Assembly: GCA_030600525.1 (NCBI GenBank)
Contig: JAUVLX010000002.1
Location: 1-34,009, forward strand
Reading direction: 5' to 3'
DNA: 34,009 nt
Source of the DNA: Desulfobulbus sp.
GTDB lineage: Bacteria > Desulfobacterota > Desulfobulbia > Desulfobulbales > Desulfobulbaceae
The notes beneath the pieces are model-generated. The model saw only the letters and a program-made list of their open reading frames with translations, was not told where the DNA came from and did no database searches. Shown piece by piece: positions 1 to 7,897 of this stretch (within the stretch, counting starts at the first letter, position 1; every line of letters starts with the position of its first letter). The position numbers were made by a program, and so were the translations under genes.

Positions 1-8
1 ATGCGGGA

Positions 9-134
9 ATGAAATCAAAAGATATTGTAACATTTCGAAAATGCAGCTTATGTAAGAAATTATTCAACGACCCAGAAACCCTACGCGCCTTACAAAAAGC
101 TGCCGCAGGCGACCTGCTCCAATGGCACAGATAA
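9..134 (+). CDS. Short Cys-x2-Cys fragment, unrecognised, possibly the 3' end of a gene cut by the window edge
   Basis: An open frame of 41 codons begins with ATG at 9 and ends with TAA at 132-134. The frame is also open to the left edge, so this may be the tail of a longer gene. The only feature is a Cys-Ser-Leu-Cys pair (residues 12-15) followed by a basic and helical-looking stretch ending in Trp-His-Arg, which could bind a metal. I do not recognise the family. No clear ribosome binding site is visible before the ATG. It may equally be debris next to the broken gene at 181-978. Confidence 0.25.
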   Translation: MKSKDIVTFRKCSLCKKLFNDPETLRALQKAAAGDLLQWHR

Positions 135-180
135 GGCAAAATAAGTTGGTCGACATTGTACAATCTAACCCGCAAAAACT

Positions 181-978
181 ATGAGATTACACCACTTAAA
201 AAATGCCACTTTTATAATTGAGTCAGGTCCTCACTTCATCCTTGTCGACCCCCATGCGGGGCAACAAAGGATAGCTGCCACCTTTTGCCCTCTTTCGGCA
301 TAAGGCAACCCGCAATCCAACGGTTTCGCTACCTAAAAATGCCTCTCTGATGCTTGATAAAATAACCGCCTGCCTGATTACCCATTGCAGGATATTTGGT
401 ATCAAAGCACTCCAGCACACCAACCATCTTGACGGTGCAGGAGAGGCTTTTCTCAAATCCGACAGCATCCCGGTTACCTGTCCGGAAACAGATGGCCCAT
501 ATTTGCAAAAACACGGATTGTCAGTTGAAAAAGCACTGCCCCCGTGGAGCAAAAGTCCATACAAAGGTGGCCAGATTACAGCCATACCCGCCCAGCATGG
601 GTACGGCTGGGTCCATCACCTCATGGCCAACGGTGTGGGGTTCTTTATTGAATTGCCGACGAGCCTTCGCTCTATATCAGCGGGGACACAATCTTTACTC
701 CCGAGGTAAAACGTGCCCTCACTCAACTACAACCGGACATAGCGATGGCAGCTGGCAGTGCCAGCCTGGACGTTGGCGACTCTCTATTGATGAACCCCAA
801 GGATATTCTTTCTTTCGTCCAAGCAGCACCAGGAAAAGTTATCGCAAACCACATGGACGCTCTCAACCATTGTCCGACCACCCGAACAAAACGCCAGTAC
901 ATGCTCAAAGAAGTAGGGCTGCAGGAAAAGGTCTGGATACCTGAAAACGGCGAGACCATGAACACTGCCCATTTTTAA
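181..978 (+). pseudogene. Frameshifted UlaG-like metallo-beta-lactamase-fold hydrolase
   Basis: Three consecutive reading-frame segments together give one MBL-fold protein of about 266 codons. Segment one starts at ATG 181 and reads NATFIIESGPHFILVDPHAG, the usual UlaG-like N-terminus. Around 270-280 the frame moves by +1 and continues through KNASLMLDKITACLITHC, then HLDGAGEAF and AIPAQHGYG. At about 658 it moves back by -1 (one G appears to be missing in CCGAC) into DEPSLYISGDT, VIANHMDALNHCPTTR and a stop at 976-978. The two shifts compensate, so start and end share a frame, but frame one alone stops at 301. Family knowledge: such proteins are metal-dependent hydrolases, often acting on lactones or phosphoesters; the substrate here is unknown. 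The metal-site sequence THCRIFG...HTNHLD also looks altered. Either a decaying gene or two sequencing errors. Confidence 0.7.
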
Positions 979-1325
979 GTTTTTAAAATTCCATTTATGC
1001 AAGTTACTTTTCAAATAGAGGCCAGGGCCCCAACCTGACAAAACATAAAAACGCCGATTTCTCTTGCTACCCGCAAAGCAAGCAAAACACTGCCTCAAAA
1101 AACCAGCGCCAGTCTCAAACACCAGACACAAGGCCGACAACAACGCAACTCGCCAACCCGCACCGAACTGACACCAAAAACCATCCCAAAAAGCCACCAC
1201 AAAACACGCGGCAAGGCAAACCTCGACACCCTCGCAAAAAAAGGCACCCCGTCTCAAACGACCACACACATCCACAAGAATACACTTGACACCAGCTTGC
1301 ATTATCGAGTTTACTTTCGCACTTA

Positions 1326-1343
1326 ATCTGACACCAGTCAGAT
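1326..1343. repeat. Perfect 7-bp inverted repeat, 4-nt loop
   Basis: ATCTGAC-ACCA-GTCAGAT can form a perfect 7-bp hairpin. It lies about 200 nt upstream of korD, in the likely leader or promoter region of the kor-hdr operon. It has no following T-run, so it is not a typical terminator; it could be an operator or leader hairpin. Confidence 0.4.
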
Positions 1344-1387
1344 AGCCTCACCTCTATTTTCCAATCTCCAGACCTGAAAAGGTCTTT

Positions 1388-1412
1388 CACTGCACGATAA
1401 AATTATGCAGTG
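1388..1412. repeat. 7-bp inverted repeat upstream of korD
   Basis: CACTGCA (1388-1394) and TGCAGTG (1406-1412) are perfect inverted copies around an 11-nt A/T-rich loop. It may be an operator or a 5'-leader stem for the kor-hdr operon. Function is inferred only from position. Confidence 0.35.
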
Positions 1413-1538
1413 CTGCATACGTTTACACAGCGACCCGTAAGGGAGACATTGCTGAGGCATTCAGGGGAGCAGGGTACGCCTTCCTTTCTTCTGCGTACAG
1501 AAAGTTACAACGTTAATCACCATCACCAGGGAATCAGC

Positions 1539-1820
1539 ATGGCATTCTGGCGAGAGCCTCTCGACGCTCAAGAAATTCAGGTAACAAAAGGAATTGTCTA
1601 TATCATTGAAGACAGGTGCAAGGGATGTGGGTACTGCATTGAGTTCTGCCCCAAAGACATTCTTGCGTTTGCCGACAAATTCAACAATAAAGGATACCAC
1701 CCTCCTGTTGCCGTTAAACCCGACGACTGTGTCAACTGCCATTATTGCGAAATCATCTGCCCGGAGTTTGCCATTTACTCAGCAGAAGATCCTCAGTCAT
1801 CGACTACGGTAACCCTGTAA
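1539..1820 (+). CDS. korD: 2-oxoglutarate:ferredoxin oxidoreductase delta subunit (2[4Fe-4S] ferredoxin)
   Basis: A 93-residue ferredoxin-like subunit with two complete cluster motifs, CKGCGYCIEFCP and CVNCHYCEIICP, which hold two [4Fe-4S] clusters. In the family it carries electrons from the thiamine-pyrophosphate site of KorAB to external ferredoxin. I chose ATG 1539 because AGGGA (1528-1532) sits 6-7 nt before it and the protein then has the usual KorD length; an in-frame upstream ATG at 1410 would add 43 residues with no family likeness. It is the first gene of a run of seven co-directional genes, with korA 36 nt downstream. Confidence 0.92.
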   Translation: MAFWREPLDAQEIQVTKGIVYIIEDRCKGCGYCIEFCPKDILAFADKFNNKGYHPPVAVKPDDCVNCHYCEIICPEFAIYSAEDPQSSTTVTL

Positions 1821-1856
1821 ACCTTTATCAATATCCAGTAATCCCAGGGACTGATT

Positions 1857-3002
1857 ATGAAACCAGCAGTACTGACAGGTGAACATTACATAACAGGTGA
1901 CGTAGCCTGCGCCGAAGGGGCTATTGCCGCAGGGTGCAAGTTCTTTGGAGCTTACCCCATCACCCCTGCAACAGAAGTTGCTGAACATATGGCAGAGCGC
2001 CTGCCTGACGTTCAAGGCACCTTTATCCAGATGGAAGATGAGATCGCAGCCATGGCTTCCATCCTCGGTGCTGCATGGACAGGCACAAAAAGCATGACCG
2101 CAACATCAGGCCCTGGATTCAGCCTAATGATGGAGAATCTTGGTCTGGGGGTCTGCACAGAAACGCCATGCGTAATCATTAACGTGCAGCGCACCGGCCC
2201 ATCAACCGGACTTCCGACTCTTACCGGCCAGGGAGATATGATGCAGGCCCGATGGGGATCCCATGGGGACTACGAACTTATCGCTTTAGCCCCCGCATCT
2301 CCTCAAGACTGCTTTTACCACACCATCCGTGCCTTTAATCTCAGCGAAAAATACCGGGTTCCGGTCCTAGTGATGGCAGACGAAATTGTTGGCCACATGA
2401 GCGAAAAGGTTATCATTCCAGACGCTTCCGAGATCAAGCTGGTCGATCGCCCGAAGCCCACGGGCAGAAAGGACCGATTCAACCTGTACGAGCCCGGCCC
2501 TAACGGCGTGGCACCCATGCCAGCCATTGGTGACGGATACAACATTCATGTTACCGGTCTGACCCACGACGAACGGGGCTACCCTGCCATGAGCGTTGAG
2601 GCCCAGGAACAGATGATGACCAACCTCAAGGGGAAAATCCGCAACAACCTTGACGATATCATCGAAACCGAAGAGTACAGGATGGACGATGCTGACATTG
2701 TTATTGTCTCTTACGGTATTTCAGTGCGTACCGGGCTAACTGCAGTCGACGAGGCAAGGAAACTTGGCTACAAGGCTGGTCTGCTGCGGCTGGTGACAGT
2801 CTGGCCCTTTCCGGAGCAGATGATAAAAGATATAGCCCAACGTGTGCGAGGCCTGATCACTGTTGAAATCAACCTGGGCCAGGTCCACTACGAGGTCGAG
2901 CGATGTGCAGGCGGACAAGCTCCAGCATATCTTGTCGGCAGTGCCGGCGGCAAAATAATCCACCCGGACAAGGTTATCGAACTGATCAAGGAGACCTTCT
3001 GA
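1857..3002 (+). CDS. korA: 2-oxoglutarate:ferredoxin oxidoreductase alpha subunit
   Basis: A 381-residue alpha subunit of a 2-oxoacid:ferredoxin oxidoreductase. Hallmarks are the N-terminal GDVACAEGAIAAGCKFFGAYP segment, TSGPGFSLM, QRTGPSTGLPT, QGDMMQARWGSHGDYE, and the C-terminal domain with VEINLGQVHYEVER. These match the KorA subgroup, which uses 2-oxoglutarate, better than the pyruvate or indolepyruvate enzymes. The fused gamma domain found in some homologues is absent; that role is filled by korC. With KorB it forms the thiamine-pyrophosphate site for 2-oxoglutarate + CoA + oxidised ferredoxin to succinyl-CoA + CO2 + reduced ferredoxin, reversible in autotrophs using the reductive TCA cycle. 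Only 3 nt separate it from korB. Confidence 0.94.
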   Translation: MKPAVLTGEHYITGDVACAEGAIAAGCKFFGAYPITPATEVAEHMAERLPDVQGTFIQMEDEIAAMASILGAAWTGTKSMTATSGPGFSLMMENLGLGVCTETPCVIINVQRTGPSTGLPTLTGQGDMMQARWGSHGDYELIALAPASPQDCFYHTIRAFNLSEKYRVPVLVMADEIVGHMSEKVIIPDASEIKLVDRPKPTGRKDRFNLYEPGPNGVAPMPAIGDGYNIHVTGLTHDERGYPAMSVEAQEQMMTNLKGKIRNNLDDIIETEEYRMDDADIVIVSYGISVRTGLTAVDEARKLGYKAGLLRLVTVWPFPEQMIKDIAQRVRGLITVEINLGQVHYEVERCAGGQAPAYLVGSAGGKIIHPDKVIELIKETF

Positions 3003-3005
3003 GCA

Positions 3006-3857
3006 ATGACAAAAAATCCTAAAACATACGAAAAACAACCAGTCCACCCCCTTGACGATCTGATTCGTACCGACCGTCTCCCGCACATCTGGTGCGCAGG
3101 ATGCGGCATCGGCACGGTATTTTCCTCCTGCTTAAAAGCTATCAAGGCTACCCAGATCCCTTATAACCAGTTCACTATGGTTTCCGGGATCGGCTGCTCA
3201 GCCAGGGGGGCGGGTTATGTTAAACTCGATTCCTTCCATACCACTCACGGCAGGGCCATTCCCTTTGCCAGCGGGATCAAGATGGCTAATCCAAAGCTGA
3301 AGGTTATTGTCTTTAGCGGAGATGGTGACCTGTTTGCCATTGGCGGCAACCATTTTATCCATGCAGCCAGACGCAACATGGATATCACCGTTGTCTGTGT
3401 TAACAATCTCACCTACGGGATGACCGGTGGCCAGGTAGCAGCCACCACCCCTAACAACGCTAACACCACAACAACCCCGTACGGCAATCCTGATTCGCCT
3501 TTCAACCTGCCGTTGATGGCCTATGCTTCTGGTGCGTCATACGTCGCCAGATGGACTATTCTCCACACCAGAGATCTGACCGACTCCATCAACGAAGCCA
3601 TCAATAAAAAGGGTTTTTCGTTTATCGAGGTTCTTTCACCCTGCCCTATCAATTACGGGCGCAGGAACAAGGAAAAGCCCCTTGATACCCTGAAGCTTTA
3701 CCAGGATAACACCATCATTAAAAATGGTGCTGACCCTGCAAAAGCTGATATCGATTTTGACCGTGGAGTCATCCTGGGCAAATTCGTTGATACAGACCGA
3801 AATACCTGTGACGAGATGTACGCCTCTACCTGTCATCGTCCCTGTTCTGACGATTAA
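3006..3857 (+). CDS. korB: 2-oxoglutarate:ferredoxin oxidoreductase beta subunit (TPP-binding)
   Basis: A 283-residue beta subunit. The N-terminal HIWCAGCGIG motif, the SGIGCSARG segment and the thiamine-pyrophosphate/Mg motif GDGDLFAIGGNH ... NNLTYGMTGGQ are all present. These cysteines and the GDG...N motif are the features that bind the proximal cluster and the cofactor in this family. The C-terminus has SPCPINYGRRN, typical of KorB. The gene sits directly behind korA and 36 nt before korC, with no internal disruption. Confidence 0.94.
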   Translation: MTKNPKTYEKQPVHPLDDLIRTDRLPHIWCAGCGIGTVFSSCLKAIKATQIPYNQFTMVSGIGCSARGAGYVKLDSFHTTHGRAIPFASGIKMANPKLKVIVFSGDGDLFAIGGNHFIHAARRNMDITVVCVNNLTYGMTGGQVAATTPNNANTTTTPYGNPDSPFNLPLMAYASGASYVARWTILHTRDLTDSINEAINKKGFSFIEVLSPCPINYGRRNKEKPLDTLKLYQDNTIIKNGADPAKADIDFDRGVILGKFVDTDRNTCDEMYASTCHRPCSDD

Positions 3858-3893
3858 CCCTCCTCTCACCAATACGCCTGCAGACAAAGTACT

Positions 3894-4502
3894 ATGAACG
3901 ACCAGGAAAAAAACACCATTGCGCAAACAGAAATCATTGTCACCGGATTCGGCGGCCAGGGCATTATCCTTGCCGGAAAAATTCTGGGTATGGCTGCTTC
4001 CCTTGGCGACCATAAGGAAAGCACACTGGTGCAGGCCTACGGTCCTGAATCCAGGGGTGGTGCATGCAACGCACAAGTAATCATTTCCAACACCCCCATC
4101 CACTATCCCTATGTCCAGTATCCTGATATCCTGATAGCTATGTCCCAGGCCGGTTATGATAAATTTGCCGATCAAATATCTAAAGACAGCATTCTGCTGA
4201 TCGACCAGGACCTGGTACCGACTATTGACGCCCCCTGTCCTGCCTATGCAATCTCCTCAACAAGGATGGCGGAAAAACTAGGTCATGTCATGATGGCCAA
4301 TATCATCATGGTCGGTTTTACAACGGCGATTACTCAGCTTGTCTCCAGCAGTTCTGCCCAGGAAATGGTTGCCAAATCAGTTCCTAAAGGCACAGAAGAA
4401 AAAAACATCGCTGCCTTTACCAAAGGTTATGATTACGGCCTCTCTACCCTAAAAGGCCAAGAAAGAAAGGCCGCCGGTCAGGCAGGAGCCATTGTAGAAT
4501 GA
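3894..4502 (+). CDS. korC: 2-oxoglutarate:ferredoxin oxidoreductase gamma subunit
   Basis: A 202-residue gamma subunit. The N-terminal VTGFGGQGIILAGKIL motif and the QAYGPESRGGACNAQVIIS segment are diagnostic of the POR/KOR gamma family, which helps bind CoA in the oxidoreductase. Its length is normal. Its last codons overlap the start of the next gene (ATGA overlap at 4499-4502), which implies translational coupling between the KOR enzyme and the Hdr-type flavoprotein that follows. This is the best sequence-level argument that the two systems work together. Confidence 0.93.
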   Translation: MNDQEKNTIAQTEIIVTGFGGQGIILAGKILGMAASLGDHKESTLVQAYGPESRGGACNAQVIISNTPIHYPYVQYPDILIAMSQAGYDKFADQISKDSILLIDQDLVPTIDAPCPAYAISSTRMAEKLGHVMMANIIMVGFTTAITQLVSSSSAQEMVAKSVPKGTEEKNIAAFTKGYDYGLSTLKGQERKAAGQAGAIVE

Positions 4503-7500
4503 AACGCGCAAAAGAACGTTTACAAAGAGTTATAGTTATTGGTGCCACCCCAGAGGGCATTGCGGCAACTAACAAGCTCGGCGAGCTAGGCGTACCTGTA
4601 ACCCTGATCGAGTCTGAGCCGGATATCGACCACAAGCTGGGAGCCGACAAATTCCGGCTCCGCTCCGGCCTGAGCTTTAATTATGCCTACCGACCTGGAC
4701 TGATAAGGATCATGCGCAACAGCGCCATCCGAAGCATCCTGCCTGCCAGAATCAGCTCGATCAAACATACACCTCAAGGATTCAGTGTCCGGGCTGTACA
4801 GGAACAGACCTTTGTTGACCCTGAAAAATGTACCCTTTGCGGCAAGTGCGCTGCAACCTGTCCGGTAACCACCTGTGAAGGTTTCAGCCCCATCACCTTT
4901 CACTCTCGAGTGGCGCTCCCCGGTCGCCCCTTTATCGACAAACGACAGCAGCCACTCTGCCAGGCAAATTGTCCGCTGGGAGTCAATGCCCAGGGATATG
5001 TTGCCCTGGCTGCCCAGGGAAGATATCAGGAGGCACTGGACCTGATCCGTGAACAAAACGTGCTGCCTGGAATCTGCGGTCGCATCTGCACCCACCCCTG
5101 CGAAGATGCTTGCCGAAGAGGAGAGGTTGACGAGGCGGTATCAATACGCGCTATTAAACGATTTATTGCCGACTACGTAGAAGGTGACACTACAAGAACA
5201 GCTTCAGCGGCCTGCCTCCCTGCCACAAAAAAACGGTCTGAAAAAATAGCTATTATCGGTTCCGGGCCTGCAGGACTGGCTGCGGCGGCAGAACTTGCCA
5301 GGTTCGGTTATTCGGTGACCATATTTGAAAAAGAAACAGCACTCGGCGGCATGCTCCGTTATGGAATAGGTACACACCGGTTACCGGAAGCAATTCTTGA
5401 CCGAGAACTGGCACACATTAAACGTCTTGGCGTAAACCTTGTGACTGATAGCAAGATAGCCCTTGAAGACGACCTTACATCCCTACAAAAGGAGCATCAG
5501 GCAGTCATCGTGGGTACCGGCACCTGGTATGACCGTAAGCTTGGTGTTCCCGGTGAGGATCTGCCTGGTATTGAAGGATGTATTTCCTTTCTGGGCAGCC
5601 AAAAAATACAGCACCTGGAAAAACTCAATGAAAAGGTAGCTGTTATCGGTGACGGCAACTCTGCTTTTGACCTTGCCCGGACCTTAACCAGATTAGGGGC
5701 AGATGTGACGATGGTCTCTTGGTTTGGCAAAGACCAGATACCTGCTGATCCAGATGAATTTCGGGAGGGAATCGAAGAGGGCATAACACTTATTGACCAC
5801 ACCCAGGTTACCGGGTTCATAGGTGAAAACAATCTGTTTACAGCGCTTGAGTGCAGAAAAACGAAACAAGGAAAACCAGACTCAAATGGTATTGCCTGGC
5901 CGGTAATTGACGACACACACGCTCCTTCTACCCTGAAATTTGATCGGGCCTTTGTGGCCGTAGGGCAGGTTGGTGGTTTCTCCCCTGAAAATGCGGCTCT
6001 CCCCTTTAAAGTCACTGACCGTGGTTTTATCGCCACCGATGCGACTCAAAGGACGTCAACAAACGGACTATATGCTGCAGGAGATGCGGTTTCAGGCCCA
6101 TCGTCGGTTGTACACGCCATGGCCTCTGGTAAACGTGCTGCTGCTGCAATCCATGCAGACCTCAGCGGAGAGACCGTCCTCACTCCCCTAACCCGCCCAG
6201 AGCAAAAAGATTTCACCGCCATTCCGCCAGATATTGCCTGGCAGAAGCGACCTGAAATGGCTGAGAAAGCAGCGGGGGAAAGGAAAAATGATTTCACCGA
6301 GGTAGCGCTTGGCCTTTCTGAACAACAGGTGCAGAATGAAGCACAACGATGCCTCCAGTGCGGCGCCTGTTCTGAATGCTTCCAATGCATTGAGGCTTGC
6401 GGCGCCCTCAAAGCCATCGACCACGTACAGCAAGAGCAGGAAATAAAGGAACAGGGAGGCGTACTTATTGTAGCCGACCCTGCCATGAGCACCAACATTA
6501 AGGGAGAAGATGTTATCAGGGCATACGGCCCCAGGGCTGCACGGGCTGATGTTAACGATATGACCGTGCGTGGCTTTGCCGCAGCAGGCAAAGCAATGCT
6601 CCTTCTCAGTGATACAGCAAAAATGAAGACTAAAGGTCACGGTCTTGCCTTTGCCATGCCAGATGCAGGCCTCTCACCCGATTTGCGAATCGGTGTTTTT
6701 GTCTGTCGCTGCAACGACTCCCTTGGCTGGATGGAGGGAATGACCCACTACCTCCAAGAACAGGAGGTAATCGACCCTGCAATTGTCCACATTGAGGAAC
6801 TCACTTCTGCCTGCGTCAACGAAGGCATTGATGCCATCATAAAGACCACCCGGGAAAAAGACCTGACCAGGATTGTGCTCGGCTCCTGTGTCTGCTGTCC
6901 GCTCAACTTTGTATGCAGCTCATGCACAGATCAGCGCAGCCGCCTCAAAGACAAACTCTTCCATGGCACAGGAATCAGCAGGTCCATGGTAGAGACCTCC
7001 AACCTGCGCGGAGAGATATTACGCTTGGTGAAAAGCAACCCCCAGTTGGCTATGGAACGGTTCCAGGGGTTACTCCACAGATCAATAGAAAGGGCAAAAA
7101 TACTCAAACCTTTACCTGCTGTTGACCGTAACTATAACTTTACAGCGGCTGTCATCGGTAATTCTGAGGCTACGCTTACCAGTGCCGTACACCTCGCCGA
7201 AACAGGACATGATGTCTTTCGCTTCGGCACCAGAGAACAACCTCTTACCGAACCAACAGCAAATGACAACATCCATAGTTTCACAGGGTGGGACGTTAAA
7301 GCACTCAGCGGTACCATTGGTGACTTCCAAATCCTGCTTGAATCCGGCCAGGAACGCCAAGTGATAAGGGCAGGGACGGTTATCCTCGGAGATAAGGCAC
7401 GGCGGGGCCTCCCTTATACCCACCAGGAAGGTCTCCCCACCTGCCACATCGAACCGCTTCTCCAGCAAAAAGGAGTCGCCGGTATTCCCTTTGCCTACCC

Positions 7501-7897
7501 GTGCGCTACTTCAGTTCCAGGACTTTTTCTTGCTGAACCGCCCGGTATCAATGTTTCCAAGCTTAAAAAAGGTGCTGCAGCAGCAATAATGGCAGCATCC
7601 GCCCTGCCAAGTGGCCCAAGGCAAAGCAAGGGGTTTACGGTTATCGTTAATCAGAAACTCTGCCGCGGATGCGGTCGGTGTTCAACCGTCTGCCCGTATC
7701 ATGCCGTCACTTTTCATAAAAACCAGGCCGGCGGCTGGCAGGCCTCAGTGGACGAAGCCATCTGCAAGGGATGTGGCAACTGTATCTCTGTCTGCCCGAC
7801 CGGAGCTGCCGACAGCCCCTATCGTAGCCGCAAATACCTTGAACAGACCCTCGAAGAAATATTAAGCAACCAGGACATCCATGACTATGCACAATAA
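4499..7897 (+). CDS. Large HdrA/GltD-like iron-sulfur flavoprotein (HdrL-type fusion)
   Basis: A 1132-residue multidomain protein. In order: a degenerate Rossmann-like segment (about 10-50, VIVIGATPEGIAA); a cluster motif CTLCGKCAATCP (111-121); a GltD-type N-terminal Fe-S helical domain (about 154-225, with CQANCP and GRICTHPCEDACRRG); a FAD Rossmann fold (about 249-340, IIGSGPAGLAAA); a second NAD(P)-type Rossmann (about 380-410, VIGDGNSAFDLA); a Cys-rich link CLQCGACSECFQC (618-630); an HdrA-like N-terminal segment (about 730-870, FVCRCND and SCVCCPLNFVCSSC); another degenerate Rossmann (about 883-910); and a C-terminal 2[4Fe-4S] ferredoxin (CRGCGRCSTVCP, CKGCGNCISVCP, 1055-1099). By family knowledge the GltD part exchanges electrons with NAD(P)H. 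Long HdrA-like proteins (HdrL) are known in sulfate reducers. I infer it links NAD(P)H to the Hdr and Kor partners. Confidence 0.85.
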   Translation: MKRAKERLQRVIVIGATPEGIAATNKLGELGVPVTLIESEPDIDHKLGADKFRLRSGLSFNYAYRPGLIRIMRNSAIRSILPARISSIKHTPQGFSVRAVQEQTFVDPEKCTLCGKCAATCPVTTCEGFSPITFHSRVALPGRPFIDKRQQPLCQANCPLGVNAQGYVALAAQGRYQEALDLIREQNVLPGICGRICTHPCEDACRRGEVDEAVSIRAIKRFIADYVEGDTTRTASAACLPATKKRSEKIAIIGSGPAGLAAAAELARFGYSVTIFEKETALGGMLRYGIGTHRLPEAILDRELAHIKRLGVNLVTDSKIALEDDLTSLQKEHQAVIVGTGTWYDRKLGVPGEDLPGIEGCISFLGSQKIQHLEKLNEKVAVIGDGNSAFDLARTLTRLGADVTMVSWFGKDQIPADPDEFREGIEEGITLIDHTQVTGFIGENNLFTALECRKTKQGKPDSNGIAWPVIDDTHAPSTLKFDRAFVAVGQVGGFSPENAALPFKVTDRGFIATDATQRTSTNGLYAAGDAVSGPSSVVHAMASGKRAAAAIHADLSGETVLTPLTRPEQKDFTAIPPDIAWQKRPEMAEKAAGERKNDFTEVALGLSEQQVQNEAQRCLQCGACSECFQCIEACGALKAIDHVQQEQEIKEQGGVLIVADPAMSTNIKGEDVIRAYGPRAARADVNDMTVRGFAAAGKAMLLLSDTAKMKTKGHGLAFAMPDAGLSPDLRIGVFVCRCNDSLGWMEGMTHYLQEQEVIDPAIVHIEELTSACVNEGIDAIIKTTREKDLTRIVLGSCVCCPLNFVCSSCTDQRSRLKDKLFHGTGISRSMVETSNLRGEILRLVKSNPQLAMERFQGLLHRSIERAKILKPLPAVDRNYNFTAAVIGNSEATLTSAVHLAETGHDVFRFGTREQPLTEPTANDNIHSFTGWDVKALSGTIGDFQILLESGQERQVIRAGTVILGDKARRGLPYTHQEGLPTCHIEPLLQQKGVAGIPFAYPCATSVPGLFLAEPPGINVSKLKKGAAAAIMAASALPSGPRQSKGFTVIVNQKLCRGCGRCSTVCPYHAVTFHKNQAGGWQASVDEAICKGCGNCISVCPTGAADSPYRSRKYLEQTLEEILSNQDIHDYAQ

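Larger units (their letters stand above)
979..1538. other. Gene-free stretch with an A/C-rich, T-poor interval (1081-1260)
   Basis: I see no convincing gene here. In 1081-1260 I count 11 T and 26 G in 180 bases, so about 79% of the plus strand is A or C. Because all stop codons begin with T, this composition leaves long stop-free frames on the plus strand, but none has a plausible start codon and ribosome binding site. The opposite strand is correspondingly G/T-rich and gives Trp/Cys/Gly/Val-rich open frames that look like artefacts. A TTGACA at 1286-1291 has no good partner -10 box. Two small hairpins (separate entries) lie between this interval and korD. Confidence 0.5.

Noticed and set aside
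396..944. 182-codon plus-strand frame
   Set aside because: It is an alternative frame across the MBL-fold pseudogene; the conserved MBL motifs are in the other two frames.
1286..1291. TTGACA as -35 box of a kor promoter
   Set aside because: No acceptable -10 hexamer lies 16-18 nt downstream; I could not support a promoter here.
784..1390. Minus-strand open frames rich in Trp, Cys, Gly and Val
   Set aside because: They read the complement of the A/C-rich interval, where stop codons are depleted by composition, and overlap the MBL pseudogene.
1410..1538. N-terminal extension of korD
   Set aside because: The added 43 residues have no ferredoxin likeness, and ATG 1539 has a good ribosome binding site.
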